From Symbiobacterium terraclitae (GTDB lineage Bacteria > Bacillota > Sulfobacillia > Symbiobacteriales > Symbiobacteriaceae), in the NCBI RefSeq assembly GCF_017874315.1, contig NZ_JAGGLG010000001.1:1-64000 (forward strand): 64,000 nt of DNA. The letters run 5' to 3'. Both the position numbers and the translations under genes were made by a program. Positions 18,858 to 27,900 of this stretch are shown here, piece by piece. Position 1 is the first letter of the stretch, and every line of letters starts with the position of its first letter. The notes beneath the pieces were generated by a model, which saw only the letters and a program-made list of their open reading frames with translations, was not told the DNA's origin and did no database searches.

Positions 18858-18861
18858 GAGA

Positions 18862-18886
18862 GGGCCCACCCGCACCGGGTGGGCCC
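18862..18886. terminator. Bidirectional terminator
   Basis: A perfect 10-bp GC stem (GGGCCCACCC at 18862-18871 with 18877-18886) with a 5-nt loop lies between the ends of the gene at 18857 and the convergent tatA gene at 18896. Confidence 0.7.
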
Positions 18887-18895
18887 GTCCTGAGA

Positions 18896-19108
18896 TCAGG
18901 GCTCCTTCTTCGCCTTGTCGATGCCCTCGCGCACCTCTTCGGTGGCGGCCCGGGTCACCTCTTCGGTGATCGACTGGGTCGCCTTCTTGAACTCGCGGAT
19001 GGCCTGGCCCATGCTGCGCCCCAGCTGCGGGAGCTTGTTGGGCCCGAAGATGACCAGCGCGACCACGAGGATGATCAGGACCTCGCTGAACCCGAGGTTG
19101 TTGAACAC
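18896..19108 (-). CDS. tatA: Sec-independent (Tat) translocase subunit TatA
   Basis: 70 aa from the GTG at 19108. Classic TatA layout: a short N-terminal membrane helix (FSEVLIILVVALVIFGP), the hinge FGPNKLPQLGRSMGQAI with its conserved Phe-Gly-Pro, an amphipathic helix, and a charged tail. It forms the pore-making oligomer that exports folded proteins. Starting at GTG gives MFNNLGFSE, the usual TatA N-terminus, and places AAGGAG 8 nt upstream; the ATG two codons earlier would be only 2 nt from that site. No tatC lies nearby. Confidence 0.92.
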   Translation of the reverse strand: MFNNLGFSEVLIILVVALVIFGPNKLPQLGRSMGQAIREFKKATQSITEEVTRAATEEVREGIDKAKKEP

Positions 19109-19249
19109 AGGCATGTCTCCTTTGGGGGCGGAAGTACCGCACGTTCCGAAGTACTGCAGGTTCAATGTAGCGCTCCACGGCGGGGATGTCTATAGTGAGC
19201 GGACAGTAGCTCCGGGGTCAGTGGTGCCGGTACTTTCGCCGCATCGCGC

Positions 19250-20224
19250 CTATGCCGGCTCGTCGGCGGTGCACTGCAGCAGCCGGCTCACCGGGACGAT
19301 CTCGTATCCGCGCGCCTGCAGCACCGGGATGGCGGCGGCGGTGGCGGCCGCGGAGTCTGCCACGTTCAGGTGCATCAGCACGATGGAGCCGCCCTGCGCC
19401 CGCAGGATGCGCTCGGTGGTCGCCTCGACGCCGGGGAAGGTCCAGTCCAGGGTGTCCACGTCCCAGTAGATGGAGTAGGAGTACCCCGCCGCGCGCACGA
19501 GCCGGCGCTCGTGTTCGCTGAAGGCGCCGTACGGCTCCCGGAAGAGCGGGCGCGGGTCGCGGCCGGTGGCGGCGCGGATCGCCTCCTCGCCGTCCCGGAT
19601 CTGCTGCAGCACCTCCTCGTCGGGGATGGTGGTCAGGTCGGGATGGCTGTAGGTGTGGTTGGCGATCTCGTGCCCCTCGTCGGCGATGCGCCGGGCCAGG
19701 TCCGGGAACTGCTCGGCCCAGCGGCCGGTGAGGAAGAAGGTGACCTGGAGGCCGTGCTCCCGGAGCACGTCGAGGATCGCCTCGGCGCCGTCCGCCCCCG
19801 AGCCCGCGTCATAGGTGAGGGCGACCATGCTGCAGGAGCGGTCGCCGTGGACGACGAGGCGGCTGGGCTCGCCCTCCGGCACCTCCGGCAGCGGATCCCG
19901 GGCGGGATCCTCCTGTCCCCGGGGGTCCTGTGCAGGCGGTTCCTGTGTTCCCTCCGACGGGTCTCCCGGTCGTTCGGGTGAAGCGTCCGGAGCTTCCGGC
20001 TGTGGCGCCTGTGGCCCCTGCGGGTCGTCGGCCGGAACGGGCGGCTCGGGCCCCTGCGGATCGCCGGGCGAAGCGGGCAGGCCGGGCTCCTCCGGCGGAG
20101 CCGGCGTCCCGGCGGGGTCCCGGGGCACGCCGGTGTGGGCACCGCTCGGGAGGGGCGGCGCGCAGCTGGCCGCCAGTGCGAGAACGATCAGCAGGGCGGC
20201 TGCGCGGACACGTGTGGCAGACAT
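19250..20224 (-). CDS. Lipid-anchored polysaccharide deacetylase (PdaC-like)
   Basis: 324 aa. A lipobox (LALAASC, Cys near 21) anchors it outside the membrane. Residues about 22-120 are a Pro/Gly/Glu-rich linker. The NodB-type deacetylase domain (about 125-320) has motif 1 as ALTYDAGSGADG, that is Tyr-Asp-Ala instead of the usual Phe-Asp-Asp, as in PdaC-like enzymes; motif 2 is HEIANHTYSHPDL, motif 3 is LFREPYGAFS, motif 4 is YWDVDTLDW, and motif 5 is IVLMHLNVAD. Likely acts on peptidoglycan or another wall glycan with a metal. ATG 20224 has GGGGGG 5 nt upstream, inside a hairpin stem (20231-20271). Confidence 0.88.
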   Translation of the reverse strand: MSATRVRAAALLIVLALAASCAPPLPSGAHTGVPRDPAGTPAPPEEPGLPASPGDPQGPEPPVPADDPQGPQAPQPEAPDASPERPGDPSEGTQEPPAQDPRGQEDPARDPLPEVPEGEPSRLVVHGDRSCSMVALTYDAGSGADGAEAILDVLREHGLQVTFFLTGRWAEQFPDLARRIADEGHEIANHTYSHPDLTTIPDEEVLQQIRDGEEAIRAATGRDPRPLFREPYGAFSEHERRLVRAAGYSYSIYWDVDTLDWTFPGVEATTERILRAQGGSIVLMHLNVADSAAATAAAIPVLQARGYEIVPVSRLLQCTADEPA

Positions 20225-20230
20225 GGTAAC

Positions 20231-20271
20231 CCCCCTGACCGAGGTCATCCACCTGTTGGACGGTCAGGGGG
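20231..20271 (-). promoter_or_regulatory. Hairpin that overlaps the ribosome site of the deacetylase gene
   Basis: An 11-bp perfect inverted repeat (CCCCCTGACCG at 20231-20241 with 20261-20271) and a 19-nt loop lie 7 bp before the deacetylase start. On the minus-strand transcript the distal arm includes the GGGG of the Shine-Dalgarno sequence. It also follows the CBS gene (ends 20292), so it may act as terminator, as translational switch, or both. Confidence 0.5.
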
Positions 20272-20291
20272 TAAACTAAGTTCGGGTCCGC

Positions 20292-20906
20292 TCAGTCTTC
20301 CTGCACGTGCAGGACCTTGTAGCCGTGCTGCTCCAGCAGCTCCACCAGGGGCCGGCTTGCGCTGGTCTCCACGCGCACGATAATCTGGTACTGGTCGAGG
20401 ATGGAGGACCGGAACGTCGCCAGGTTGCGGATGGTCATGCCCGCGTCGCGGATGATCTCGCCGATGCAGGCCAGCTGCCCCCGGCGGTCCGGCACCACCA
20501 GCGTCAGGCGGATCGTGCCGGAGTCGACGCCGAGCAGGTCGGCGAAGGCCTTGAAGATGTCGTGCTCGTTGATCACGCCGACGAGCTGGTCGCCCTCGAC
20601 CACGGGCAGCAGCGGGACGTCGTGCTGGAACATCTTCTTGGCGGCGGTCTCCAGGAGGTCCGTGGGCTCCACCGTCACCGGGTCGGGCACCATGACCTCC
20701 TTCACCTTGCGGGGCAGGGCTGCCTGGCGGCCTTCCTTCATGCAGGCCTCGTAGATGTCCGTCAGCTGGATGATGCCGACCAGGCGGTCCGCCATGACGG
20801 GCAGACAGTCGTATCTCTTGGTATTGATGATCTCGTACGCGCGCTGCAGCGTATCGTCCGGGGAGACGGTGGTGACGTCCTCGGTCATGACGTTGCGCAC
20901 AATCAT
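20292..20906 (-). CDS. Tandem CBS domain protein with C-terminal ACT-like domain
   Basis: 204 aa, cytoplasmic. CBS domain 1 spans about 1-60 (VRNVMTEDVTTVSPDDTL, YDCLPVM, LVGIIQLTDI) and CBS domain 2 about 68-125 (VKEVMVPDPVTVEPTDLL, VPLLPVVEGDQLVGVINEHD). The last 75 residues have an ACT-like pattern (LTLVVPDRRGQLACIGEIIRDAG). This is the AcuB layout; such proteins bind adenine nucleotides and a small ligand and regulate a partner. No acetoin (acu) genes are nearby. The ATG has AGGGGGTAGG upstream. Confidence 0.88.
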   Translation of the reverse strand: MIVRNVMTEDVTTVSPDDTLQRAYEIINTKRYDCLPVMADRLVGIIQLTDIYEACMKEGRQAALPRKVKEVMVPDPVTVEPTDLLETAAKKMFQHDVPLLPVVEGDQLVGVINEHDIFKAFADLLGVDSGTIRLTLVVPDRRGQLACIGEIIRDAGMTIRNLATFRSSILDQYQIIVRVETSASRPLVELLEQHGYKVLHVQED

Positions 20907-21026
20907 CGGAACCTACCCCCTCTTCGTTCCAGTTCTCTGGTACAGGACCGCAATGGGGGAATTGGACGCCGGGAGGCAACCTCCCTGTTAGATAATCAAA
21001 GAAAATGCAGCGATCCGGGGAAGGGG

Positions 21027-22007
21027 GTGAGCGCTTTGCGCTTCGCGGTGGAGCCCGAGGCCCGGGGGCTCCGGCTGGGCCAGTACTTGTTCGACCGGCT
21101 GAAGCTCTCGCGCACCCTGGTGCGCAAGGCCAAGGCCGGCGGCGCCATCCTGGTGGACGGCCGGCCCGCCCGCACCAGCCAGGTGCTGGCCGGCGGCGAG
21201 GTGGTGGAGATCCGGGTGGCGCAGGCGGGGCGGGTGACGCCGGAGCCGGTGCCGATCCAGGTGGTCTACGAGGACCCGTACCTGCTGGTGGTGGAGAAGC
21301 CCGCGGGCATGGTGGTCCACCCAGTCAGGGACTACGTGTCGGGCACCCTGGCCAACGGCGTGGCCTGGCACCTGCTGCAGGCGGGGGCGGATCCCGTGGT
21401 GCGGCCGGTGCAGCGCATCGACCGGGAGACGTCGGGGCTCGTGCTGTTCGCCCGGGATCCCGCCGTGGCCGGCCGGCTCGCCCGGGAGCTGGAGCGGCAG
21501 AAGATGGAGCGGCGCTACATCGCCTTGGTGGAGGGTGAGGTGGCGGCCGACTCGGGCACGGTGAACCGGCCGCTTCGGCGGGTGTGGGGCCACCCGGTCG
21601 CCCGGGAGGTAGCGGAGGGTCCCCGCACGCCCGAGCAGGAGCGGCTGCTGGCCGAGGCGGCGGCTGCCGGCCGGACGCTGCGGGAGGACTGGACGGCGGC
21701 CGGCCAGCCGGCGGTCACCCACTGGCGGGTGCTGCGCCGCTGGCCCGGGGTCTCGATGCTGGAGCTGCAGCTGGAGACGGGGCGGACGCACCAGATCCGC
21801 GTGCACATGGCCTGGCTCGGCCACCCGCTGCTGGGTGACGAACTCTACGGCGGCAGCCGTGCACGCATCGGCAGGCAGGCCCTGCACGCGGCCAGCCTGG
21901 CCTTCGTCCACCCGGTGTCGGGCGAGCTGCTGCGCTTCACGTCGCCCCTGCCGCCGGACATGGCCGGGCTGGTGGCCCGGCTGGACGCGGGGGCCGGCAC
22001 GTCGTAA
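21027..22007 (+). CDS. RluA/RluD-family RNA pseudouridine synthase
   Basis: 326 aa. An S4-like RNA-binding domain at about 10-75 (KLSRTLVRKAKAGGAILVDG) precedes the catalytic domain. The catalytic Asp lies in PVQRIDRETSGLVLFA, the RluA-type HRLDxxTSG motif with His replaced by Gln. ERRYIALVEG and LETGRTHQIRVHMAWLGHPLLGD are the other family motifs. There is an unusual insert (about 190-225). Members convert uridine to pseudouridine in 23S rRNA or tRNA; the exact site is not predictable. GTG 21027 was used; TTG 21036, 7 nt after GGGGGTGA, is a good alternative. Confidence 0.88.
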   Translation: MSALRFAVEPEARGLRLGQYLFDRLKLSRTLVRKAKAGGAILVDGRPARTSQVLAGGEVVEIRVAQAGRVTPEPVPIQVVYEDPYLLVVEKPAGMVVHPVRDYVSGTLANGVAWHLLQAGADPVVRPVQRIDRETSGLVLFARDPAVAGRLARELERQKMERRYIALVEGEVAADSGTVNRPLRRVWGHPVAREVAEGPRTPEQERLLAEAAAAGRTLREDWTAAGQPAVTHWRVLRRWPGVSMLELQLETGRTHQIRVHMAWLGHPLLGDELYGGSRARIGRQALHAASLAFVHPVSGELLRFTSPLPPDMAGLVARLDAGAGTS

Positions 22008-22021
22008 GGGAGGGGGAGCGC

Positions 22022-22360
22022 GTGCGCTGTGCGGGCTGTGGACGGGAAGTGGACCGGCGGCCGGGGGAGCTGTGCCCGGACTGCGGGAAGGTCCTGGGGG
22101 CGGCTCACACCCCGGCGACGCCCGAGTCCACCGTTCAGGGTTTCGGCGTCGTGGTGCGGGGGATCCGGCAGGCGCGGTCCCGCTCGTGGCCGGTGCGGGT
22201 GGGCTCGCTGCTGCTCCTGGCGGTGCTTGCCCTCACCGGCGGGGCATGGCTGTTCCAGCTGCTTCAGCAGTCTGGCGGGAAGCCGGCGGCGGCCCTGCTC
22301 ACGCCCCTGGCGCTGCTGCTGTTTACGGCGATTCTGGGATGGCGGTGGTATCGACGGTAG
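22022..22360 (+). CDS. Zinc-ribbon membrane protein of unknown function
   Basis: 112 aa. The first 25 residues hold a zinc ribbon with two knuckles (CAGC and CPDC). Two hydrophobic segments follow (about 60-78 and 88-105), ending in a basic tail. Proteins of this layout are common in Firmicutes and are of unknown role. It starts 15 nt after the pseudouridine synthase gene with GGGAGGGGG before the GTG, so it is in the same operon. Confidence 0.7.
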   Translation: MRCAGCGREVDRRPGELCPDCGKVLGAAHTPATPESTVQGFGVVVRGIRQARSRSWPVRVGSLLLLAVLALTGGAWLFQLLQQSGGKPAAALLTPLALLLFTAILGWRWYRR

Positions 22361-22361
22361 T

Positions 22362-22390
22362 GGGTGTGCCTGCGGCGGGCGGGCGCACCC
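22362..22390. terminator. Bidirectional terminator
   Basis: GGGTGTGCC at 22362-22370 pairs with GGCGCACCC at 22382-22390 with one wobble. It sits exactly between two convergent genes (ends 22360 and 22397). Confidence 0.6.
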
Positions 22391-22396
22391 GCTTCT

Positions 22397-22882
22397 TCAG
22401 TCTGCGACGGCCGTGTAGCGCCCCCGCAGGTAGCCGAGGGGCATGCGGTTCCGGTCGCCCGGGTCCAGCCGCTCCACCTGGCCGATGAGGATGGTGTGGT
22501 CGCCGGCGTCGATCCGCTGCACGGTCCGGCACTCCAGGAGGGCCAGGGCGCCGGGCAGGATGGGCGCGCCGAAGAGCCCGCGGGTGTAGGTGAGGCCCGC
22601 GAAGCGGTCCGCGCCCCTGGTGGCGAAGCGGTTCGAGAGGTCGGCCTGGTCGCCGCCCAGGATGTGGACGGCGTAGCCCGGCGCGGCCACCATCCCGTCG
22701 TAGCAGCCGGCCTTCTTGTCGATGCAGAAGAGCACCAGCGGCGGGTCCAGGGAGACCGAGGTGAAGGAGTTGACCGTGAGGCCCAGCGGCGTCCCGTCCT
22801 GCGCCGCGGCGGTCACGATGGTCACCCCCGTCAGGAACTGGCCCAGGGTGTCGCGGAAGGCCCTGCCGTCTATGGCTGTCAT
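22397..22882 (-). CDS. Flavin reductase family protein
   Basis: 161 aa. Matches the FMN-binding split-barrel flavin reductase family (HpaC/RutF type): FRDTLGQFLTGVTIVTAAAQ, GLTVNSFTSVSLDPPLVLFC, the DADG-like segment and CRTVQRIDAGDHTILIGQVERL. Such enzymes use NAD(P)H to reduce free flavin for a partner monooxygenase, or act alone. No partner monooxygenase is nearby. GGGGGA lies 10 nt before the ATG. Divergent from the mutasome operon. Confidence 0.88.
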   Translation of the reverse strand: MTAIDGRAFRDTLGQFLTGVTIVTAAAQDGTPLGLTVNSFTSVSLDPPLVLFCIDKKAGCYDGMVAAPGYAVHILGGDQADLSNRFATRGADRFAGLTYTRGLFGAPILPGALALLECRTVQRIDAGDHTILIGQVERLDPGDRNRMPLGYLRGRYTAVAD

Positions 22883-22985
22883 GTCGGCGTTCCCCCATTT
22901 CCAAGCAGATGGGCTGACTCGATTTTAACACTAACTGCTAACAAAAGTAACACTCGTTTTCCTGGCCTTCCCCTGCCTCTGTCCC

Positions 22986-23014
22986 TTGACTTCGCCTGCC
23001 GGGGGGACTAGAAT
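22986..23014 (+). promoter_or_regulatory. Promoter of the imuB-DUF6504-dnaE2 cassette
   Basis: TTGACT (22986-22991) and TAGAAT (23009-23014), separated by exactly 17 bp, match the SigA consensus at 5 of 6 positions each. The LexA box at 23027-23040 begins 12 bp after the -10 box and so covers the early transcribed region. Confidence 0.8.
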
Positions 23015-23026
23015 AAACGTACGCCA

Positions 23027-23040
23027 CGAACACACGTTTG
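23027..23040 (+). promoter_or_regulatory. LexA (SOS) box
   Basis: CGAACACACGTTTG fits the Firmicute SOS-box consensus CGAACRNRYGTTYG at every position. It lies just downstream of the -10 box, where bound LexA would block transcription of the damage-tolerance genes that follow. Confidence 0.85.
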
Positions 23041-23105
23041 GCGATTATGAGTTCGATTTTTGGTGACCCTTAAGATGCACGAGCGTGCGGAGGGGGATCA
23101 TCAGC

Positions 23106-24416
23106 ATGCGGTGGGTGAGCTGGGTGGAGATTCAGGGCCTCTACGCCGCCGCCGCCCGGGCGGCGGGGCTGGCGGCGGAAGGCCGGCCGGTCGTGATTCT
23201 GCGCGGCGGGCGCGCCTTCGACGGCTGTCGGGAGGCCTTCGCAGCGGGGCTGCAGCTGGGCAGCCCGGCCCGCCAGGTGCTGCGGGACGTTCCGGGGGCG
23301 GTGCAGGTCGACTGGGCGGATGTGGACGCCGCCGCCCGGGCCCGCGCCTTCTGGGACCGCTGCCTGGCCCACACGCCCTACGTCGAGCCGGTGGAGCCCC
23401 ACCAGGTGCTGCTGGGCCTGCCGCTGCCGGACGACCCGGCGCAGGGCAAGGTGAGCCGGCGGCTGCAGGAGGAGGTGAGGGCGCTGGCGGAGGCGGCCGC
23501 GTCCTTCGGCTTCGCCGCCTTCGCCGGGGTCGGCACCTCCCGCCTGGTCGCCCGGGCGGCGGCCCAGGCGCTGCGGGCGGAGTTTCTGGAGCGGCGCCCC
23601 GGCACGGCCCCGCAGCGGCTGGACGCCGTGCAGCCGGCCAGCCCCCGGCGGCCGGGCAGCGGGCAGACCGTCGCGATTGTTCCACCCGGTGAGGAGGCAC
23701 GCTTCCTCGCCCCGCTGCCCATCGGCTACCTGCCCTGCCCGCCCGAGGTGCGCCGCCGCCTGCGCCAGTTGGGGCTTGCGCGCATCGGCGAGGCGGCGCG
23801 GGTGAGCGAGGATGAGTGGGTGCGGCAGTTGGGGCCGCAGGGGCGGCTGGTGGCCCGCTGGAGCCGGGGCATCGACCCGGAGCCGGTGAAGCCCGCCTAC
23901 CCGCCCCGACGGCTGGCGCGGCGCTCGGAGCTGGCCGGCGGCGTGCGGGAGCGGGACCCGCTGGAGCGGGAGCTGAGCCGGTCGGCCGCGCTGCTGGCCG
24001 CCCAGCTGGACCGGCGGGGCGAGGGCTGCCAGCAGGTGGGCCTGATCCTGGAGCTGGCCGACGGGCGGGTGCTGCACGCCGAGCGGACCCTGCCCCGGCT
24101 GCGGCACACCGCCTACCCGATCCAGCAGGGGCTGCACGCGCTGCTCGGCCAGGTGCTGGACGGCCTCGGGGAGCCGGTGGAGGTTGCGGCGGTCACCGCC
24201 GAAGTGGGGCTGATCGGCCCCCTCGACTGGCGGCAGATGGAGCTGTGGGACGACCGGTTGCTCCGGGAGCGGCAGGAGCGCATCGAAGGGGCCCTGGCCC
24301 TCCTGCACGAGCGCTTCCCGGCGCGGGTGATCGGCCTGGGGCCGCGCAACCCGCCCTCCTGGCGGGAGCAGATGCTCCAGTACGCCGATCCCTACCGCTG
24401 GTCCCGGAAGGCGTGA
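23106..24416 (+). CDS. imuB: ImuB-like inactive Y-family polymerase homologue
   Basis: 436 aa. The N-terminus (WVSWVEIQGLYAAAA) aligns with the first catalytic motif of Y-family polymerases (VDMDAFYA type), but the two acidic residues are Glu8 and Gln10, and the later Asp-Glu pair is replaced near PVEPHQVLL. Middle parts keep the Y-family look: FAGVGTSRLVARAAAQAL, LPIGYLPCPPEVRRRLRQLG (HhH region) and a little-finger-like end. This is the pattern of ImuB, which recruits DnaE2 to the clamp without synthesising DNA. GGAGGGGG precedes ATG 23106. No imuA/imuA' gene is present. The promoter has a LexA box. Confidence 0.82.
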   Translation: MRWVSWVEIQGLYAAAARAAGLAAEGRPVVILRGGRAFDGCREAFAAGLQLGSPARQVLRDVPGAVQVDWADVDAAARARAFWDRCLAHTPYVEPVEPHQVLLGLPLPDDPAQGKVSRRLQEEVRALAEAAASFGFAAFAGVGTSRLVARAAAQALRAEFLERRPGTAPQRLDAVQPASPRRPGSGQTVAIVPPGEEARFLAPLPIGYLPCPPEVRRRLRQLGLARIGEAARVSEDEWVRQLGPQGRLVARWSRGIDPEPVKPAYPPRRLARRSELAGGVRERDPLERELSRSAALLAAQLDRRGEGCQQVGLILELADGRVLHAERTLPRLRHTAYPIQQGLHALLGQVLDGLGEPVEVAAVTAEVGLIGPLDWRQMELWDDRLLRERQERIEGALALLHERFPARVIGLGPRNPPSWREQMLQYADPYRWSRKA

Positions 24417-24422
24417 TGGGCC

Positions 24423-24671
24423 GTGTCGCGCATCATCAACCGGCCTGTGGACGTGACGACCGGCCCCGACGGGCGGCCGGCCGCCTTCCGCTTCGCCGGG
24501 GGGCGGGAGCGGGTCAGCGCGGTGCTGGACGCCTGGGTCGAGACCGGCCGCTGGTGGGAGCGGGAGCCTGAGCTGGTCGCCTACCGGGTGGCCACCGAGA
24601 ACGGCGGCCTCTTCGAGCTGAACTTCATCCCCCGGGAGCAGCGCTGGCTCCTCTATAAGGCGTACGACTGA
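24423..24671 (+). CDS. DUF6504 family protein of the mutasome cassette
   Basis: 82 aa, soluble. The pattern PVDVTTGPDGRPAAFRFAGG, VLDAWVETGRWW and FELNFIPREQRWLLYKAYD matches DUF6504, small beta-rich proteins typically found next to imuB and dnaE2 in other high-GC bacteria. Its place between imuB and dnaE2, 6 nt after the imuB stop, suggests an accessory role in the mutasome, but the molecular function is unknown. Confidence 0.75.
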   Translation: MSRIINRPVDVTTGPDGRPAAFRFAGGRERVSAVLDAWVETGRWWEREPELVAYRVATENGGLFELNFIPREQRWLLYKAYD

Positions 24672-24820
24672 GGCTCGTGCATGTGCCCCCGGGCAGCGGG
24701 GCTTGGCGCTCCGGGCGCCTTACCTTTGTAATGCTCCTCGGCAAGACGGGCGTGCTCGCTCCGCTGCGCCCGCGCCGTCTTGCCTGCGGAGCCTGAACTC
24801 AGCGCCCTCATGCGCCTGCG

Positions 24821-24967
24821 CCCCTGCTGCCCGGGGCTGCGCCAGCCGTACGCCTTGCCCCTGCTGCCCGGGGGGGCTGCGCCAGCCGTACGCCTTCCCC
24901 CTGCTGCCCGGGGCTGCGCCAGCTGTACGCCTTCCCCCTGCTGCCTGGCCCCCTCCAGCCGTACACC
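24821..24967. repeat. Tandem repeat, four degenerate 37-40 bp copies
   Basis: Units start at 24821, 24858, 24898 and 24935, each beginning CCCCTGCTGCCCGGGG and continuing through CTGCGCCAGCCGTACGCCTT. The first three are nearly identical; the fourth is diverged and shortened. The array fills the 324-bp gap between the DUF6504 gene and dnaE2 and ends 29 bp before the dnaE2 start. Reading frames through it are open but compositionally unlike proteins. Confidence 0.85.
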
Positions 24968-24995
24968 CAACCTCCAGCGAAGGAGTGCACTGCCC

Positions 24996-27900
24996 ATGTG
25001 CTTCGTCCACCTGCACGTGCACTCGCCCTTCTCGTTTCTCGACGGCGCCTCCCGCCTGGACGCCCTGATCGCGGAGGCGGCCCTGCACGGGATGCCGGCC
25101 CTGGCCCTCACCGACCACAACAACGTGTCGGGGGCGGTGCGCTTCCAGCGGAAGGCGCAGGAGGCTGGCATCCAGCCGATCCAGGGCGCCGAGCTGACCC
25201 TGGAGGGCGGTTACCACCTCACGCTGCTGGCCACCGGGCCCAAGGGGTTTGCGAACCTGAACCGGCTGATCACCGCCGCCCACCTCGGGCAGGAGCCCCG
25301 GCCCGAGCTGGGGACGATGCTCGCCCTGGCCCCGAACCACGACCGGCTGCAGCCGAAGGCCCCCATGTCGGCCCTGGCCCACGACACCGACGGGCTGATC
25401 GCACTCTCGGGCTGCCGGCGGGGCGAGATCCCCTCCCTGATCCTCCGGGGACGCCTGGCCGAGGCGGAGGCCGCCGCCCGGCGCTACGCCGCCTGGTTCC
25501 CCGGCCGCTTCTACCTGGAGCTGCACGACGAGCGGCTGCCCGGCGAGCAGGCCCTGAACCGCGCCCTGCGCGACCTGGGCGAGGCCCTCGGCCTGCTGCT
25601 GGTGGCTACGGGCAACGTGCACTACCGCACCCGCGAGGAGTTTTTCGTGCACGACCTGCTCACGTGCGTGCGCACGCTCACCCGGCTCGACCAGCCCCAC
25701 CCGGAGCGGCCGCTCAACGCCGAGCGCTACCTGAAGCCGCCGGAGGTGATGGCCGAGCGGTTCCGGGACTTCCCCGGCGCCGTGGCCAACACCCTCGCCA
25801 TCGCCGAACGGTGCCGTCCGGTGCTGGACCTGGACGCCCGGCTCTTCCCCGAGTTTCAGACGCCCGACGGCTCCCACCCGGCCGCCTACCTGAGCCGCCT
25901 GGTCTACGACGGCGCGGCCCGCCGCTACGGGCGCATCACTGAGCGGGTGCGCCGGCGGCTGGAGCACGAGCTGACCATCATCACCCGGCTGGGCTACGAG
26001 GACTACTTCCTGCTGGTGTGGGACGTGGTCCGCTTCGCTCGGGAGCGGTCCATCCGCTGTGCCGGGCGGGGCTCGGCCGCCGACTCGGCGGTGGCCTACT
26101 GCCTCTTCATCACCGACGTGGACGCGATCGAGCGCGGCCTGCTCTTCGAGCGCTTCATGTCGCTGGAGCGGGCCGAGAAGCCCGACATCGACATCGACTT
26201 CGACGCCCGCCGGCGCGACGAGGTGGCGGCCTACGTCTACCGCAAGTACGGCGCCGAGCACGTGGCCTCGGTCTGCACCTACAACACGTTCCATGCCCGC
26301 TCGGCGGTGCGGGATCTCGGCAAGGCGATGGGCTTCCAGGACGCGGAGCTGGACTACCTGGCCAAGCGCATCCCCTGGCACGCCGACGCCGACGAGATCC
26401 TCGCCGTCATCAGCCGCTACCCCGAGCTGCGCCGCTCGGGGATCCCCTGGCACAAGTTCGAGCAGCTGGTGGAGGCGATGGCCCGGGTGGCCCGCTTCCC
26501 CCGCTTCATCGGCACGCACCTGGGCGGGCTGGTCATCTCCCGCCGTCCCCTGCTGGAGGTGACGCCGCTGCAGGTGGCCGCCAAGGGCCAGGTGATCTGC
26601 CAGTTCGACAAGGAGTACGTCGAGGACCTGGGGCTGGTGAAGCTGGACCTGCTCTCGCTGCGCACCTTCACCGCCATCGACGACGCGGTGCGGGCCATCG
26701 GCGACATCGACTACGAGCAGATCCCCCACGGCGATGCGGCCACCTACGAGATGCTGGGCGTCGGCGAGTCCATCGGCGTCTTTCAGCTGGAGTCGCCGGC
26801 GCAGCGGGCGCTGCAGGCCCGGCTGAAGCCCGACCGGTTCGAGGATATCGTCGCCTCGGTGGCCATCATCCGCCCCGGGCCCATCAAGGGGAACATGGTG
26901 GAGCCCTTCCTGGCCCGCCGCCACGGGCAGGAGGAGGTGACCTACCTGCACCCCAAGCTGAAGCCTATCCTCGAGAAGACCTACGGCGTGGTGCTCTTCC
27001 AGGAGCAGGTGATCGAGATCGCCACCGCGGTGGCCGGCTTCACCCCCGGCGAGGCGGACCAGCTGCGCCGGGTGATGACCCACGCCCGGAACCGGGAGGA
27101 CATGGAGGCCATCGGCCGCCTTTTCCGGGAGAAGGCGATCGCGGCCGGGGTGGATTCGGCGGTGGCCGACACCATCTTCTCCTACATCCAGGGCTACGCC
27201 TCGTACGGCTTCTGCGAGGCCCACGCCGCAGCATTCGCCAACACGGCCTACAAGACCGCCTACCTCGTGCGCCACTATCCCGCCGAGTACTTCGCGGCGA
27301 TCATGTCCTCCATGCCGATGGGCTACTACCCGATCAACACGCTGGCGGTGGACGCCCGCCGCCGCGGGGTCGGCCTTCTCCCGGTGGACATCAACCGCTC
27401 GGACGTGGCGTTCACCGTGGAGGCGTGGACGCCGGAGGCCTGGGCCTCCTTCTGGGGGACGGAGCCCTTCGCCCCCGAGTACCCGGCGACGGGCAAGGCG
27501 ATCCGCATCGGGCTGAAGGCGGTGACGGGAGTGGGGGAGCCGGCCGCCGCGGCGATTGTGGAGGCCCGGGGAGCGCAGGAGTTCCGGTCGCTGGCAGACC
27601 TGGTGCACCGCACCGGCGGCAGCCTGGCCCGGGGGCCGCTGGAGGCCCTGGTGCTGGCCGGCGCCTTCGACCGGCTCCACCCCAACCGGCGGGCGGCGCT
27701 CTGGCAGGTGGCCCGCCTGCTGGAGGCGGAGCGTCTCCGCCGGGAGCGGGGCGCCGGCCAGGCTACGCTGCTGGGCGGCGCGGAGGCCGAGGCGCCCGCG
27801 ATCGCCGACTTCAGCGCCGCAGAGCGCTACCTGAAAGAGTACGAGCTGACCGGGCTGATGATCCGCACGCACTACATGCGCTTCGTGCGCGACCGGCTGG

